Below, in pieces: positions 17,746 through 25,871 of a stretch of DNA of 64,000 nt. Below the pieces are notes generated by a model that saw only the letters and a program-made list of their open reading frames with translations, had not been told where the DNA came from and made no database searches. Source of the stretch: PALSA-693 sp963834725. GTDB lineage: Bacteria > Actinomycetota > Acidimicrobiia > Acidimicrobiales > Palsa-688. A program made the position numbers and the translations under genes. How positions within the stretch are numbered: position 1 is the first letter of the stretch; each line of letters begins with the position of its first letter. Where the stretch lies: the NCBI GenBank assembly GCA_963834725.1, contig CAWICN010000001.1:2790001-2854000 (forward strand), in the 5' to 3' direction.

Positions 17746-18002
17746 GTGGGCGACGTGTCGAACGTGGTCATCGTGGGCGGCGGGATCGCAGGCGCCTCCC
17801 GGCACGGGCGTTGGCCTCTGAGGGGCTCGGGGTCAGGGGGCTCGGGGTCAGGGGGCTCGGGGTCAGGGTCCTCGAGTCCAGCGTCGAGTACCCAGACCGT
17901 GTCCGGGGTGAGAGCCTGTTGCCCTGGGGCGTCAAGGAAGCACGAAACCTCGGGATCGAGCAGATCCTGCTCGATGCGGGGGCTCATTCGACCGGGGTCT
18001 GA
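17746..18002 (+). pseudogene. Remnant of an FAD-dependent monooxygenase
   Basis: From a GTG at 17746 the frame reads GDVSNVVIVGGGIAGAS, the dinucleotide-binding start of a PHBH-type flavoprotein. After about 17795 a one-base loss shifts the frame, and RALASEGL, then VLESSVEYPDRVRGE and LLPWGVKEARNLGI continue in the second frame to a stop at 18000-18002. Only the first 85 or so residues of a protein of about 400 are left. A 15-bp triplication inside duplicates the GLGVR strand. The remnant ends inside the 3' end of the convergent DsbA-like gene. Confidence 0.75.
17823..17867. repeat. 15-bp tandem repeat, three copies
   Basis: Three exact copies of GGGCTCGGGGTCAGG inside the flavoprotein remnant, encoding GLGVR three times where the family has one GLxV strand. 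Confidence 0.95.
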
Positions 18003-18655
18003 ATCGTTTGCCAGTCGCGGGCGTTCAGATACGGGCTGAAGCTGGTCTCGATGTGCTTCCAGTCGGCCTCCACCTTGGGGCGGCGGATCTCGTAGAGGTG
18101 GGGGAAGTCCGCCCATGCCGCGACCGCGTCCCACAACCGGCCGGCGGCCTCGCCCACCGGTGCCGGTGTGATCACCGGGCCGAACAGGGTCATGCATCCG
18201 TCAACCACCAGCGTCGGGACGCCGTAGCCGCCGAGGGCTAGCACCCGTTCGTGGTCAGCGCGCACGTCGTCGTTGGTCGTACCATCGGCCAGGGCCTGGC
18301 CGACCAGGCTCCGGTCTTGGCCGATCTGGCGCAACACGTCTCCTACCCCCTCGGCGGTATGCACCTTCTCCCCCTGCTCGTGCAGCGTGCGGCCCGCCAC
18401 CTGGTAGAAACGGTCGACCAGGTCGTTGCCGTCGGGCTCCCGCCGAAGAAGAGCCGCCACCCGCAGCATGGACCAGCCGAAGGACCACTCCCGCTCCCAC
18501 GGGTGCTTCTTGCCCTCCTGCCGGTTGACCTCCTCGAGGGAGAAGAACCGCCAGTGCACCGTGATGTCCCTCACCGTGCGGGCTTCGCGGATCCAGTTGC
18601 TGGTCTGGTAAGCCCACGGGCACATCACGTCGAAGTGGAAGTCGACATCTGCCAT
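17984..18655 (-). CDS. DsbA-family thioredoxin-fold protein, Rv2466c-like
   Basis: Thioredoxin-fold protein of 223 residues with the DsbA helical insert. The active-site motif is CPWAY at residues 12-16, so only the first cysteine of CPWC is kept. The cis-Pro loop GVPTL and the later FGPVI and GEAAGRLWDA agree with the actinobacterial group that includes the mycothiol-dependent reductase Rv2466c. A monothiol site suggests a glutathione/mycothiol transferase or isomerase mode rather than disulfide oxidation. There is no signal peptide, so it is cytoplasmic. Starts with ATG at 18655. Confidence 0.8.
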   Translation of the reverse strand: MADVDFHFDVMCPWAYQTSNWIREARTVRDITVHWRFFSLEEVNRQEGKKHPWEREWSFGWSMLRVAALLRREPDGNDLVDRFYQVAGRTLHEQGEKVHTAEGVGDVLRQIGQDRSLVGQALADGTTNDDVRADHERVLALGGYGVPTLVVDGCMTLFGPVITPAPVGEAAGRLWDAVAAWADFPHLYEIRRPKVEADWKHIETSFSPYLNARDWQTIQTPVE

Positions 18656-19048
18656 CGCTTCACGCTAACCGCACGGCGGCCCTATATCGCCATCGTTCGC
18701 GCTCGCCCGGAGCGGCCCATCCATAAGCGTCTCGGTCCCACTGTTTGAGGTGAGGTCGGGCGTGCGACCCGAGTCGCGGTTAGGGGAACGTCTTCCGGCT
18801 CGGGCGTCGCCTGGTGGGCTGGACCGTTCCTGTGGTCAGGTCCCTTTGGCGTTGGGCATCTGGCCGTGTGCCGGATCTCGACGAGGTCGGCCTGGCCGCG
18901 ACGGCGTCGACTTGTGGTGGTGCACACACCACTGCCAAACGCACGTGCGTACACCATGGCGCGACTGCATGCCCTCCTTCAGGATGGTGTCTGTGGGGGC
19001 CCGACAGGCGGGCCCGGCCAACACCTCGAGTGCAGGAAGGAATAGCAA
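18656..19048. other. Gene-free interval
   Basis: About 390 bp without a supported gene. Several overlapping frames exist on both strands but none has a ribosome-binding site, a hydrophobic segment or a recognisable motif. Confidence 0.55.
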
Positions 19049-19249
19049 ATGTTCCACCCCTATATGACCGAACTGCTTGCCTCCGAACGCCGACGCGACT
19101 ATCTGCGAGCCGCCCGCGCATCCGGCACCGTCTCTCATCTGCGAAGCCTCCACCGCAAGCACCGTCGACGGGGCGTCGTTGGCTACCGTTTTCTTCTTGG
19201 TCTGCGTCGCCATGGGCCAGCTCAGCTGGGCGCCGAATTCGGAGCCTGA
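19049..19249 (+). CDS. Small basic protein of unknown function
   Basis: A 66-codon frame preceded by GGAAGGA seven bases before the ATG, the only good translation signal in this 850-bp stretch. The start, MFHPYMTELLASERRRDYLRAARAS, is a charged amphipathic helix like those that open many short actinobacterial proteins. The second half is Arg/His-rich. Around codon 37 a second frame becomes hydrophobic (TVFFLVCVAMGQLS), so a frameshifted single-pass protein is another reading. Not assigned to a family. Confidence 0.4.
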   Translation: MFHPYMTELLASERRRDYLRAARASGTVSHLRSLHRKHRRRGVVGYRFLLGLRRHGPAQLGAEFGA

Positions 19250-19510
19250 CCTCCACGGGTCGACGGCGGCACGTACGACTCCGTCAGGTCCCGCTTGACC
19301 CGGTCGCGCCGGAGCGCCCAACCGAGGGGATCCTCCAGGCTCCCCGAGCAAGAATCGACGCCCTCGCAGCCGACCAGGCGGGCGAAACAATCATCCCACC
19401 TGGACTCCTCTTCCTGAATCTTCTCGGGCGATCTTGCGAATCGCTGGCCCGGAAGGTGGGGACCCGGCGGAGCCGACGTCGAAGTGGTGAGCGACTGCCA
19501 GACTGAAACT

Positions 19511-20092
19511 GTGAGCTTCACCAACCTGCCCTTCACCGCCTGCTGGCAGCACCAGGGACTCCGCTCTGGCTTCGAGGTTGTGTATTTCAGTCCCCGGCCG
19601 TCCGGTCTCCGGGCTGAGGGAACGACAGCGCTAACCCAAGACGGTGTCGCCTGGGTGGTGACCTACCAGCTGGAGGTGGATACCGCGTGGAAGACCCGTC
19701 GCGCCAGGATTAGATCCAGGGCGACCTCGGGCTGGGTAGAGCAGCTTGTTGAATCGGACGGTGAAGGTCACTGGCGGATCGACGGCAAGGGTGCCGCCCA
19801 CCTCGACGATTGCTTGGACGTCGATCTGGAGGCCTCCGCGTTAACCAATGCCCTTCCGGTGCACCGCCTCGACCTCGCCGTCGGGGCGCGCGCCGCCGCG
19901 CCGGCGGCATACGTCCGTCTAGCGCACCCACAGATCGAACGACTCGATCAGGCGTACGCTCGTCTCGAGGATCAACACGGTCGCCAGAGCTACGATTACC
20001 AGGCACCCGCGTTCGACTTCCGATGCCGACTCACCTACGACAGCGCGGGCCTTGTGCTCGACTATCCGGAGATCGCGGTGCGCGCTGGCTGA
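19511..20092 (+). CDS. Putative glycolipid-binding protein
   Basis: A 193-residue protein of the putative glycolipid-binding family, a predicted beta-barrel lipocalin-like fold. Typical elements are an aromatic start (ACWQH), GFEVVYF, WVVTYQLEVDTAWKTR and the strand DGEGHWRIDG, followed by LDDCLDVDLEAS, TNALPVHRL and a closing DYPEIAVR. The start was set at GTG 19511 because MSFTNLPFTACWQH agrees with family N-termini. GTG 19484 is in frame too, and neither has a strong ribosome-binding site. No signal peptide. It stands alone; the ligand is inferred from the family name only. Confidence 0.75.
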   Translation: MSFTNLPFTACWQHQGLRSGFEVVYFSPRPSGLRAEGTTALTQDGVAWVVTYQLEVDTAWKTRRARIRSRATSGWVEQLVESDGEGHWRIDGKGAAHLDDCLDVDLEASALTNALPVHRLDLAVGARAAAPAAYVRLAHPQIERLDQAYARLEDQHGRQSYDYQAPAFDFRCRLTYDSAGLVLDYPEIAVRAG

Positions 20093-20157
20093 CCCTCGGA
20101 TTGCGTCGCCTGAGCAACGCGGTCGAGCCGGCCACCGGGTATTCGAGTGACTGGGGA

Positions 20158-20739
20158 TCAGAAGTAGACGTGGTCGACGTACACGTCCCGCTCGGCCGCA
20201 TCCTCGGGGGGTAAACGGCCCGAACAGGGACAAGTCAAATGGGTCCACACGGGCACCGAAGCTTGGAGGAGGGGGTAGCCCAGAGGAGAAGATCACCAAC
20301 TGAGTGATGCCCCGCCCGTCGAGATGCGAACACCACGCACGCCGAGCACCGCCCCGTCGGTCAACCACACGTCGCCCCACGTGTAGTGGCTGGGTGTTCG
20401 GGTCAAGCGCGCCGTCAGCGACTCCACGGTGTAAGGCACCCACAGCTCTTCCTGACGGTGGCATGGGTTGAGCACCTCGATGATGACCCGAGTGTCATTG
20501 GGGGTTGCAGGGCGTCCCGTGGCCGGGCCACGGTGGCTGGCGCTGTCCAGCGTGTAGCGCAGAGGTTGGACCGGCCACGCCTTTGATAGGGAGAAAAGCC
20601 GCTGGGAAGCGGCGTTGTTCGGTGACACGCATGCGTAGCTGCAATAGACATGGGGTGGGTCGTATCGCTCACCCACGTGACAGCTGGACCGAGTGGTGGT
20701 GTGCTCCAGTCCGTAGGCCATCCGCGTACAGCGGCTCAA
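20158..20739 (-). pseudogene. Remnant of a GNAT-like acetyltransferase
   Basis: Three consecutive reading frames each carry part of one GNAT-like protein: SPNNAASQRLFSL, WPVQPLRYTLDSASH and ELWVPYTVESLTARL in the first; LDGRGITQLVIFSSG and FGARVDPFD after a shift near 20310; and EDAAERDVYVDHVYF with a stop at 20158 after a second shift at a six-C run near 20206-20211. The N-terminal half is missing. It begins in the stop region of the preceding minus-strand gene. At least two indels make a working product unlikely. Confidence 0.6.
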
Positions 20740-21566
20740 AGCGCGTCCAGGTCCTGGGCGGCGAGTAGCAGCGCGGCGAGCTGCTCGAGGGTGGTCATGA
20801 GCTCATCGAGCTCTTCCGGCTCGAGGCTCTCGTAGGGTGTCGCTGCGAGGTCGTCGGTCAGCGCCTCGACCCGTTGTTTGACGGCGCGTCCCTGGGTGCT
20901 CAGCCAACCGTCTTCCCCGATCAGGCCGCGGCCGCGCATACCGTCGATCACGGCTGCGATCTGCGCTTCCGGGAGGTGGTGGATGCGTCCAAACTTGTCC
21001 GCCGGCATGTCCATGTCGAGGGCCAACAGGACGTGAGCCTCGAGGCCCCCGACGCCTTCGGTCATCAGGGCCGCGATGTGCCCGTCGCCACGGTGCTCGC
21101 GCAGCAAGGAGGCTGCGTGAAAGAGGCGGCCCACGGCGTCGTCGGGGACCGGGATGGCGCGCAGCGCGGCGTACATGGGTCGGCCCTCGAAGGGGGCGCT
21201 CGTCGCCGCCTTGATCAACAGTTCGGCGGCGCGGGCGAAGGCGGCAGCGTCGACGCGATCGCCGAGGATCCGCCGCAGCGCCTTCACGCAACCCAGCTGA
21301 CGAGCGGCGATCGCCGCTTCAGGAGTGGTGGTGCGCCACACCTTCGGAATGTGGCGAGCCACTTCGCCGGGAGCGAAGTTGTAGAAGAGCGCGTCCACCA
21401 CCTCCGCCGGGGTGACGCCCAGCGGGGCGGCCCGTCCGGCGAAGTAGGTGTCCCAGTAGTTGGTGAACCCCAAGGCGAACATTGCCGCGTTGGGTTCGTC
21501 AGCTGTGTAAGGGATGGCACCAATCGGTTCGACGAGCTCGAACATCCGGCGAGCCATCGAATTCAT
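20736..21566 (-). CDS. SCO6745-family protein
   Basis: A 276-residue, mostly helical protein of a family widespread in actinobacteria and often labelled SCO6745. Hallmarks are the N-terminal RRMFELVEPIGAIPYTADEP, then YWDTYFAGRAAPLG, FYNFAPGEVARHIPKVW, and a C-terminal half with a winged-helix look (GLIGEDGWLSTQGRAVKQRVE) followed by an acidic helix. A regulator or MarR-like role has been suggested by fold only. It precedes the GNAT remnant by a 4-base overlap. The start may be Met4 of the frame (21557). Confidence 0.7.
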   Translation of the reverse strand: MNSMARRMFELVEPIGAIPYTADEPNAAMFALGFTNYWDTYFAGRAAPLGVTPAEVVDALFYNFAPGEVARHIPKVWRTTTPEAAIAARQLGCVKALRRILGDRVDAAAFARAAELLIKAATSAPFEGRPMYAALRAIPVPDDAVGRLFHAASLLREHRGDGHIAALMTEGVGGLEAHVLLALDMDMPADKFGRIHHLPEAQIAAVIDGMRGRGLIGEDGWLSTQGRAVKQRVEALTDDLAATPYESLEPEELDELMTTLEQLAALLLAAQDLDAL

Positions 21567-22410
21567 CGTCTACTCCTCCTGCTGCGGGCTCGGCGCCCTT
21601 GGCGGGCACTCACGATCAATTGGACGACTGCGCGCTGCCAGACTCATCGCACGATGTGATTATTCCCAGGTATCGCGGCCGTCCCGATGTATCCGGCGGC
21701 GAGACAATGGTCTGAAGGTTCACGGCCGGTGTCGTACACTCCAGGCTCACGATGACGACGAGCGAGGAGGTCGCGACGCGTGGGATGGTGCAGATGCGGC
21801 CGAGGACCCTCGACTGGGTGAACCTCCTGGGTTAGGCGCCGGATGGCGGGTTGTGCCGCCGGAGCTGCTCCGTGATCCTCGCGCCGCGCCGCGCTCGCTA
21901 CACCCTTCACATCAACTTCCGGCCCGCCGGCAGCGAATGGCAGAACCGACACACCCCGCTTCGTTACGTCAGCACGCCCGCCTGGTCCGAGTTCGTTGAG
22001 CGCGCGCGTCACCGCGGCAACTCAGCCTCTTCGGCTGGCCACCATCCGGCACCCCTATTGGACGACGCAGACGCTCACTGGGATCCAGCAGCGCCATCCC
22101 GGTCTCGACGTCACTCCATGGCGCACTGCGCTGGGGAGGGGCGAGGCCGGACGCGATGGATGACCGGGATGGACTACGCGCCAGACGACTGCCCAAAGCG
22201 AAACAACTCCTGTCCGACCCGGTGTTCAGGTGTGGGCGCCTCGACGTGCTCGGGGAGCTTGCGCAGTGCAGGTACCGCGGCCGGGCGGGCAAGACTCCTG
22301 TTTGGCTCCGGCGGTAGACGCGACATGGCGAGAACGCGTTGGTCCCGATCGCGACGAGCTCCAAGGGCGAAAACCGGACGTCTGATCGCCTGTCTGACCA
22401 ATGGCGCTGA
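21567..22410. other. Accessory interval without a clear gene
   Basis: About 840 bp. Plus-strand frames at 21514-21999 and 21851-22447 are open, but they have no ribosome-binding site, and their Arg/Ser/Pro-rich translations resemble no protein family; the phrase YTLHINFRPAGSEW near 21900 is the only piece that looks protein-like. It may be a decayed gene. Nothing in it was assigned. Confidence 0.5.
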
Positions 22411-22439
22411 TACGATAGCGTTGGCGCCAGATTGGCGCC
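22411..22439 (+). promoter_or_regulatory. Promoter and operator of the toxin-antitoxin pair
   Basis: An extended -10 box TGATACGAT (core 22411-22416) is followed by two copies of TTGGCGCC at 22421 and 22432, each centred on the palindrome GGCGCC and spaced 11 bp, one helix turn. Arc/RHH-type antitoxins bind such phased sites, so this is the likely autoregulatory operator, 20 bp before the antitoxin start. Confidence 0.6.
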
Positions 22440-22459
22440 GACACTGATACTCTGCCATC

Positions 22460-22690
22460 ATGCCGAGCATCCAGGTCAAACATGTCCCTGACGACGTCCA
22501 CGCGACACTGCGGCGTCGAGCCGCAGCCGCGGGAATGTCACTGCAGGAGTACCTGCGCGGTCGCCTCGTCGAGGATGCCCACACGCCCACCCTGGAGGAG
22601 GTCCTGAACCGAGCCGGTGGCCGTGCGGGGGGACGGGCGTCGCTCACCAGTGCGGCAAGAGCGGTCCGGTCCGATCGCGATGCGCGTTGA
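22460..22690 (+). CDS. vapB: VapB/FitA-type antitoxin
   Basis: Antitoxin of 76 residues. Residues 1-45 form a ribbon-helix-helix DNA-binding domain of the FitA/Arc type (SIQVKHVPDDVHATLRRRAAAAGMSLQEYLRGRL). The C-terminal part (TLEEVLNRAGGRAGGRASL) is the disordered segment that wraps the toxin; it contains a short AGGR duplication. Its stop overlaps the toxin start by four bases (TTGA), a standard coupled arrangement that keeps antitoxin in excess. Confidence 0.9.
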   Translation: MPSIQVKHVPDDVHATLRRRAAAAGMSLQEYLRGRLVEDAHTPTLEEVLNRAGGRAGGRASLTSAARAVRSDRDAR

Positions 22691-23082
22691 TCGTCGTCGA
22701 CGCCAGCGTCATCGTCACCGCGCTGGCCGACGACGGTGACGACGGCGACTGGGCGCGTGGTCGACTGCGCGACGAGCGACTCATCGCTCCTCACCTAATC
22801 GATTTGGAAGTAGCCTCCGCGTGGCGACGGCTCGCGGCAGCGGGTGGCCTTGACGAACGACGTGCCCAGCTCGCTCTCGAGGACTTGGGCGCCCTCCGTA
22901 TGGAGCGCGTGCCCCACGCGCCGCTCCTGTCGCGATGCTGGGAGCTCCGCCGGAGCCTCACCGTCTACGACGCCGCCTACGTGGCACTGGCCGAGGTCCT
23001 AAAGGTCACGCTACTGACCGCCGACGCCCGCCTCGCAGCTGCATCAGGCGTGCGTTGCGAGATCGACCTGGTCCAACCATAA
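22687..23082 (+). CDS. vapC: VapC-type PIN-domain toxin
   Basis: Ribonuclease toxin of 131 residues. The PIN acidic residues are present: Asp4 or Asp5 in IVVDASV, Glu in DLEVASAWRR near residue 41, Asp in TVYDAAYVALAE near residue 97 and Asp in TADARLA near residue 117. VapC toxins cleave tRNA or rRNA when the antitoxin is degraded. The gene starts with TTG inside the antitoxin stop, so translation depends on upstream ribosomes. All catalytic positions are intact, so the pair looks functional. Confidence 0.92.
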   Translation: MIVVDASVIVTALADDGDDGDWARGRLRDERLIAPHLIDLEVASAWRRLAAAGGLDERRAQLALEDLGALRMERVPHAPLLSRCWELRRSLTVYDAAYVALAEVLKVTLLTADARLAAASGVRCEIDLVQP

Positions 23083-23242
23083 CGAGGGTCGCAAATCCCC
23101 CTTTTGCCAGTGTCGCCCTGCCCGTGTAACGTCATCTTAAAGGAGCTACTACTTGAAGTCACGATCGGGACGTCGGGCGAAATGGGCGGCGCGAGATGAC
23201 GCTGGCAGCTCGCGGTAACGCTTCCGCCCTCCGGGAGCCGGC

Positions 23243-23863
23243 GTGAGCGAGCGGTCCGAGCAGGAACGCTCGGCCGTCGATCAACTGCAGGGAGACGAAG
23301 TCACTGCCCCACCACAAGTCGGCGGAGCGCGGGCCGAAGGTGCTTCGACGCGTCCACAGCCACGCCGCGCCGCGAGGTCGATCAAAAGTTGGGCGGGCTA
23401 CGTATGGTTCATGTCCTTTGGCACGTTCCTCCCGCTCATCGTGTTCCTGGGCAGCTACCTCGTCCAACTGAGCCTCGTGGGCGCGCCAATCGCAAGGACG
23501 GCGAACCGATTCGGGATCTGGATCTCGACTTTCGGTATGGAGCCACCAGGTAAGGACAAACTTGACTCGCGCCGCAAAGACGCGGCCAAGAGGCCGATTG
23601 TCGAACGGATCAGGCCCTACTCGCCCCCTGGCATCATCGAGCGACGCGGCCGGCCGGTCCCGGTCTTGTGGCGGGCGATCTGGTTCGTACTCGTCGGCTG
23701 GTGGCTGGGCGCGATCTGGGTCGTTCTCTCGTGGAGTGTCTTCCTCATGCCATACCCGTTTCTCGACACCGTGGAGGCACTTCTCGAGGAACTACCAAGC
23801 GTGATGACGCTCGCTGTCCCAAAGCATGGGCACGAGGTCCACGTCTCTCGCTCCGCCGGCTGA
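23243..23863 (+). CDS. YccF-like membrane protein
   Basis: A 206-residue membrane protein with two hydrophobic regions: residues 49-82 (YVWFMSFGTFLPLIVFLGSYLV) and residues 142-172 (LWRAIWFVLVGWWLGAIWVV, then LSWSVFLMPYPF). The second has the W-x-x-WF-LVGWWLG pattern of YccF domains. An acidic, disordered N-terminus and an Arg/Lys-rich middle loop separate them. The GTG start at 23243 is supported by GGGAG five bases upstream. Function unknown; the adjacent toxin-antitoxin pair is not obviously related. Confidence 0.6.
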   Translation: MSERSEQERSAVDQLQGDEVTAPPQVGGARAEGASTRPQPRRAARSIKSWAGYVWFMSFGTFLPLIVFLGSYLVQLSLVGAPIARTANRFGIWISTFGMEPPGKDKLDSRRKDAAKRPIVERIRPYSPPGIIERRGRPVPVLWRAIWFVLVGWWLGAIWVVLSWSVFLMPYPFLDTVEALLEELPSVMTLAVPKHGHEVHVSRSAG

Positions 23864-24132
23864 GGCGCGGGCCACACTGAAAGCGCCCAGGCGGCTATGG
23901 CTCCCGGGCGATGTCGCGCCGCTCCTGCATCCGTGGCTCGAGATCTGAGGTGTCGATCTTCACCTCGAAACGCTCTCTACCGGTATGCGGAGGGGATGCG
24001 CCGCACGGCCCCTGGACTTACTGGCAGGCCCGTGCCGACCGGCCGGGACCCTGGCGTGCCTGGTGAAGGCGCGGACCACAGTCAACCTGTTCGTCTCTCA
24101 CCTGGCGCAGTGGCCGGCTGCCTGCCCTCGAC

Positions 24133-25719
24133 TCAAGCGAGCCGGCCGAGCAGGTGCTCGCCCACCCGAAGGGCGTTGGCGATGATGGTGAGGGTCGGGT
24201 TGACCGCGCCGATGGACGCGAAGAAGCTGGAGTCGACGACGTAGAGGTTGTCGAGTTCATGGGCTTTGCAGTTCACATCGAGAACCGAGCTACCGGGGTC
24301 GGTGCCGAATCGCGCCGTTCCGGCCTGGTGAGCGGTGGCGGCGATGCTCATGCCTTCGTGCAGGTAGACGCCGCGCTGATGGGACTTTTCGTGGAAGCCG
24401 AGGTCGGCCAGCATGGAGTCGAACTTTCGGCGCATGCGCTTGAGGCCTTCGATGTTGTTGTCCTGGGGTACAGCCAGGCGGACGGTGCCGTCTCGGTCGA
24501 GGCTGACGCGGCTGTCGGGGCGGGGCAGATCCTCGGAGGACATCCAGAAGTCCACTCCGTGGCGGGCGATGTCCTCCAGCATTCCTCCCGGGGTGTGCTT
24601 GGCCCCCCAGGCCAAGAAGTGGGGGGCCATGGCCCGCAGCTGCTCGCCGTCGGACTTGCCCAGCATCTGGATGCCTCCCCACGGGTAATCCCAGTCCTCT
24701 CCCTTCAGGTACCAGTCGTTGAGCACCAAGGTCTTCTGCAGCCGGGTGGGGTTGGGGGTGCGGGATAAGGCGATGACCGCCACGTTGTTGTGGCGCGTGT
24801 AGTTGCGCCCCACCTGGTCCGAGCCGTTGGCCAGACCCTTGGGGTGCGCGTCATTCCAGGAGCCGAGCAGCAACAGCGCCGAGTTGAGGGCCCCGCATGA
24901 CACCACCACTACATCGGCGGAGAACCGGGCGATCGAGCCGTCCGCCAGAGTGGCCACCACGGCAGTTACCTGCCGGCCCGCGTCGTCGGTCTCCACGCGG
25001 GTGACCCGCGCCTTGGTCATCAGGGTCAGATTGGGGTGCGCCAGGGCCGGGTCCACACACACGATCTGGGCGTCAGCCTTGCCATTGACCAGGCAGGGGA
25101 ACCCGTCCACCCGGTCACAGCGGATACAGGCGCTATCGGGGGTGGGCTCGCCGTGCTCGCCCTGGTCGAGGAGCAGTCCCAGGGGTAGATGGGAAGGGTG
25201 CAGGCCCAGGCGCTCGAGGTCGTGGTGGAGCTCCTGGATGCGCGGCTCATGCTGGATGGCCGGGTAGGGGAACTCGCCGCTGCGAGGCCCGTCGGTGGGG
25301 TCCTCGCCGGCTGCGCCGTGCACGTGAAAGAGGCGCTCGGCGTCGGCGTAAAACGGCTCGAAGTCCTCATAGGAGAGCGGCCAGGCCGGCGACAGCCCGC
25401 CGTGATGCTGGATCACCCCAAAGTCCTGGGGTCGCAGGCGGAACAGGGCCGCGCCGTAGAGTTTGGTGTTGCCGCCCACGTAGTAGTTCTGCTCCGGAGA
25501 AAACTCGTTGCCGTCCTGGTCCAGCCACTCGTCGGTGGTGTGGTACTTCGCCCGCACGAATACCGCCGCCGTCTCCCAGTTGTCCCGCTCTCGTGGCAGA
25601 TACCCGCCGCGTTCCAAAAGCAGGATGCGTTTTCCAGATGGGGCCAGCTTCCAGGCGAGGGTGCCCCCGCCGGCTCCGCTACCGATAATCACGACATCGT
25701 AGTGGTCAACCTCTGGCAT
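24133..25719 (-). CDS. GMC-family FAD oxidoreductase
   Basis: FAD-dependent alcohol/sterol-type oxidoreductase of 528 residues. The ADP-binding motif VVIIGSGAGGGTLAWKLA lies at residues 9-26, the GMC signature region around YYVGGNTKLYGAALFRL near residue 80, and the C-terminal catalytic part has AATAHQAGTARFG and DSSFFASIGAVNPTLTIIANALR. The His and Asn that activate the substrate hydroxyl are both present. A CIRC...FPCLVNGKAD segment resembles the cysteine-rich linker of cellobiose or gluconate dehydrogenase-like members. It is divergent from the tryptophanase gene; the natural alcohol is unknown. Confidence 0.9.
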   Translation of the reverse strand: MPEVDHYDVVIIGSGAGGGTLAWKLAPSGKRILLLERGGYLPRERDNWETAAVFVRAKYHTTDEWLDQDGNEFSPEQNYYVGGNTKLYGAALFRLRPQDFGVIQHHGGLSPAWPLSYEDFEPFYADAERLFHVHGAAGEDPTDGPRSGEFPYPAIQHEPRIQELHHDLERLGLHPSHLPLGLLLDQGEHGEPTPDSACIRCDRVDGFPCLVNGKADAQIVCVDPALAHPNLTLMTKARVTRVETDDAGRQVTAVVATLADGSIARFSADVVVVSCGALNSALLLLGSWNDAHPKGLANGSDQVGRNYTRHNNVAVIALSRTPNPTRLQKTLVLNDWYLKGEDWDYPWGGIQMLGKSDGEQLRAMAPHFLAWGAKHTPGGMLEDIARHGVDFWMSSEDLPRPDSRVSLDRDGTVRLAVPQDNNIEGLKRMRRKFDSMLADLGFHEKSHQRGVYLHEGMSIAATAHQAGTARFGTDPGSSVLDVNCKAHELDNLYVVDSSFFASIGAVNPTLTIIANALRVGEHLLGRLA

Positions 25720-25871
25720 ATCCCCTCCTCATGGGGTTTGCGGTCGGTGACATTGGCGCCATATTCTGGACCCCTCGTGCCGGGCATGGATCACCCGAAC
25801 CGGGTGGTCAAGCGGGGGGATCCTGGTTCGGCCAGCCATCATTACGACGCGATGTCGCGGCAGGAGCCAGA

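Noticed and set aside
21851..22447. 198-codon plus-strand frame
   Set aside because: Arg/Ser-rich composition and no ribosome-binding site; it runs through the toxin-antitoxin promoter.
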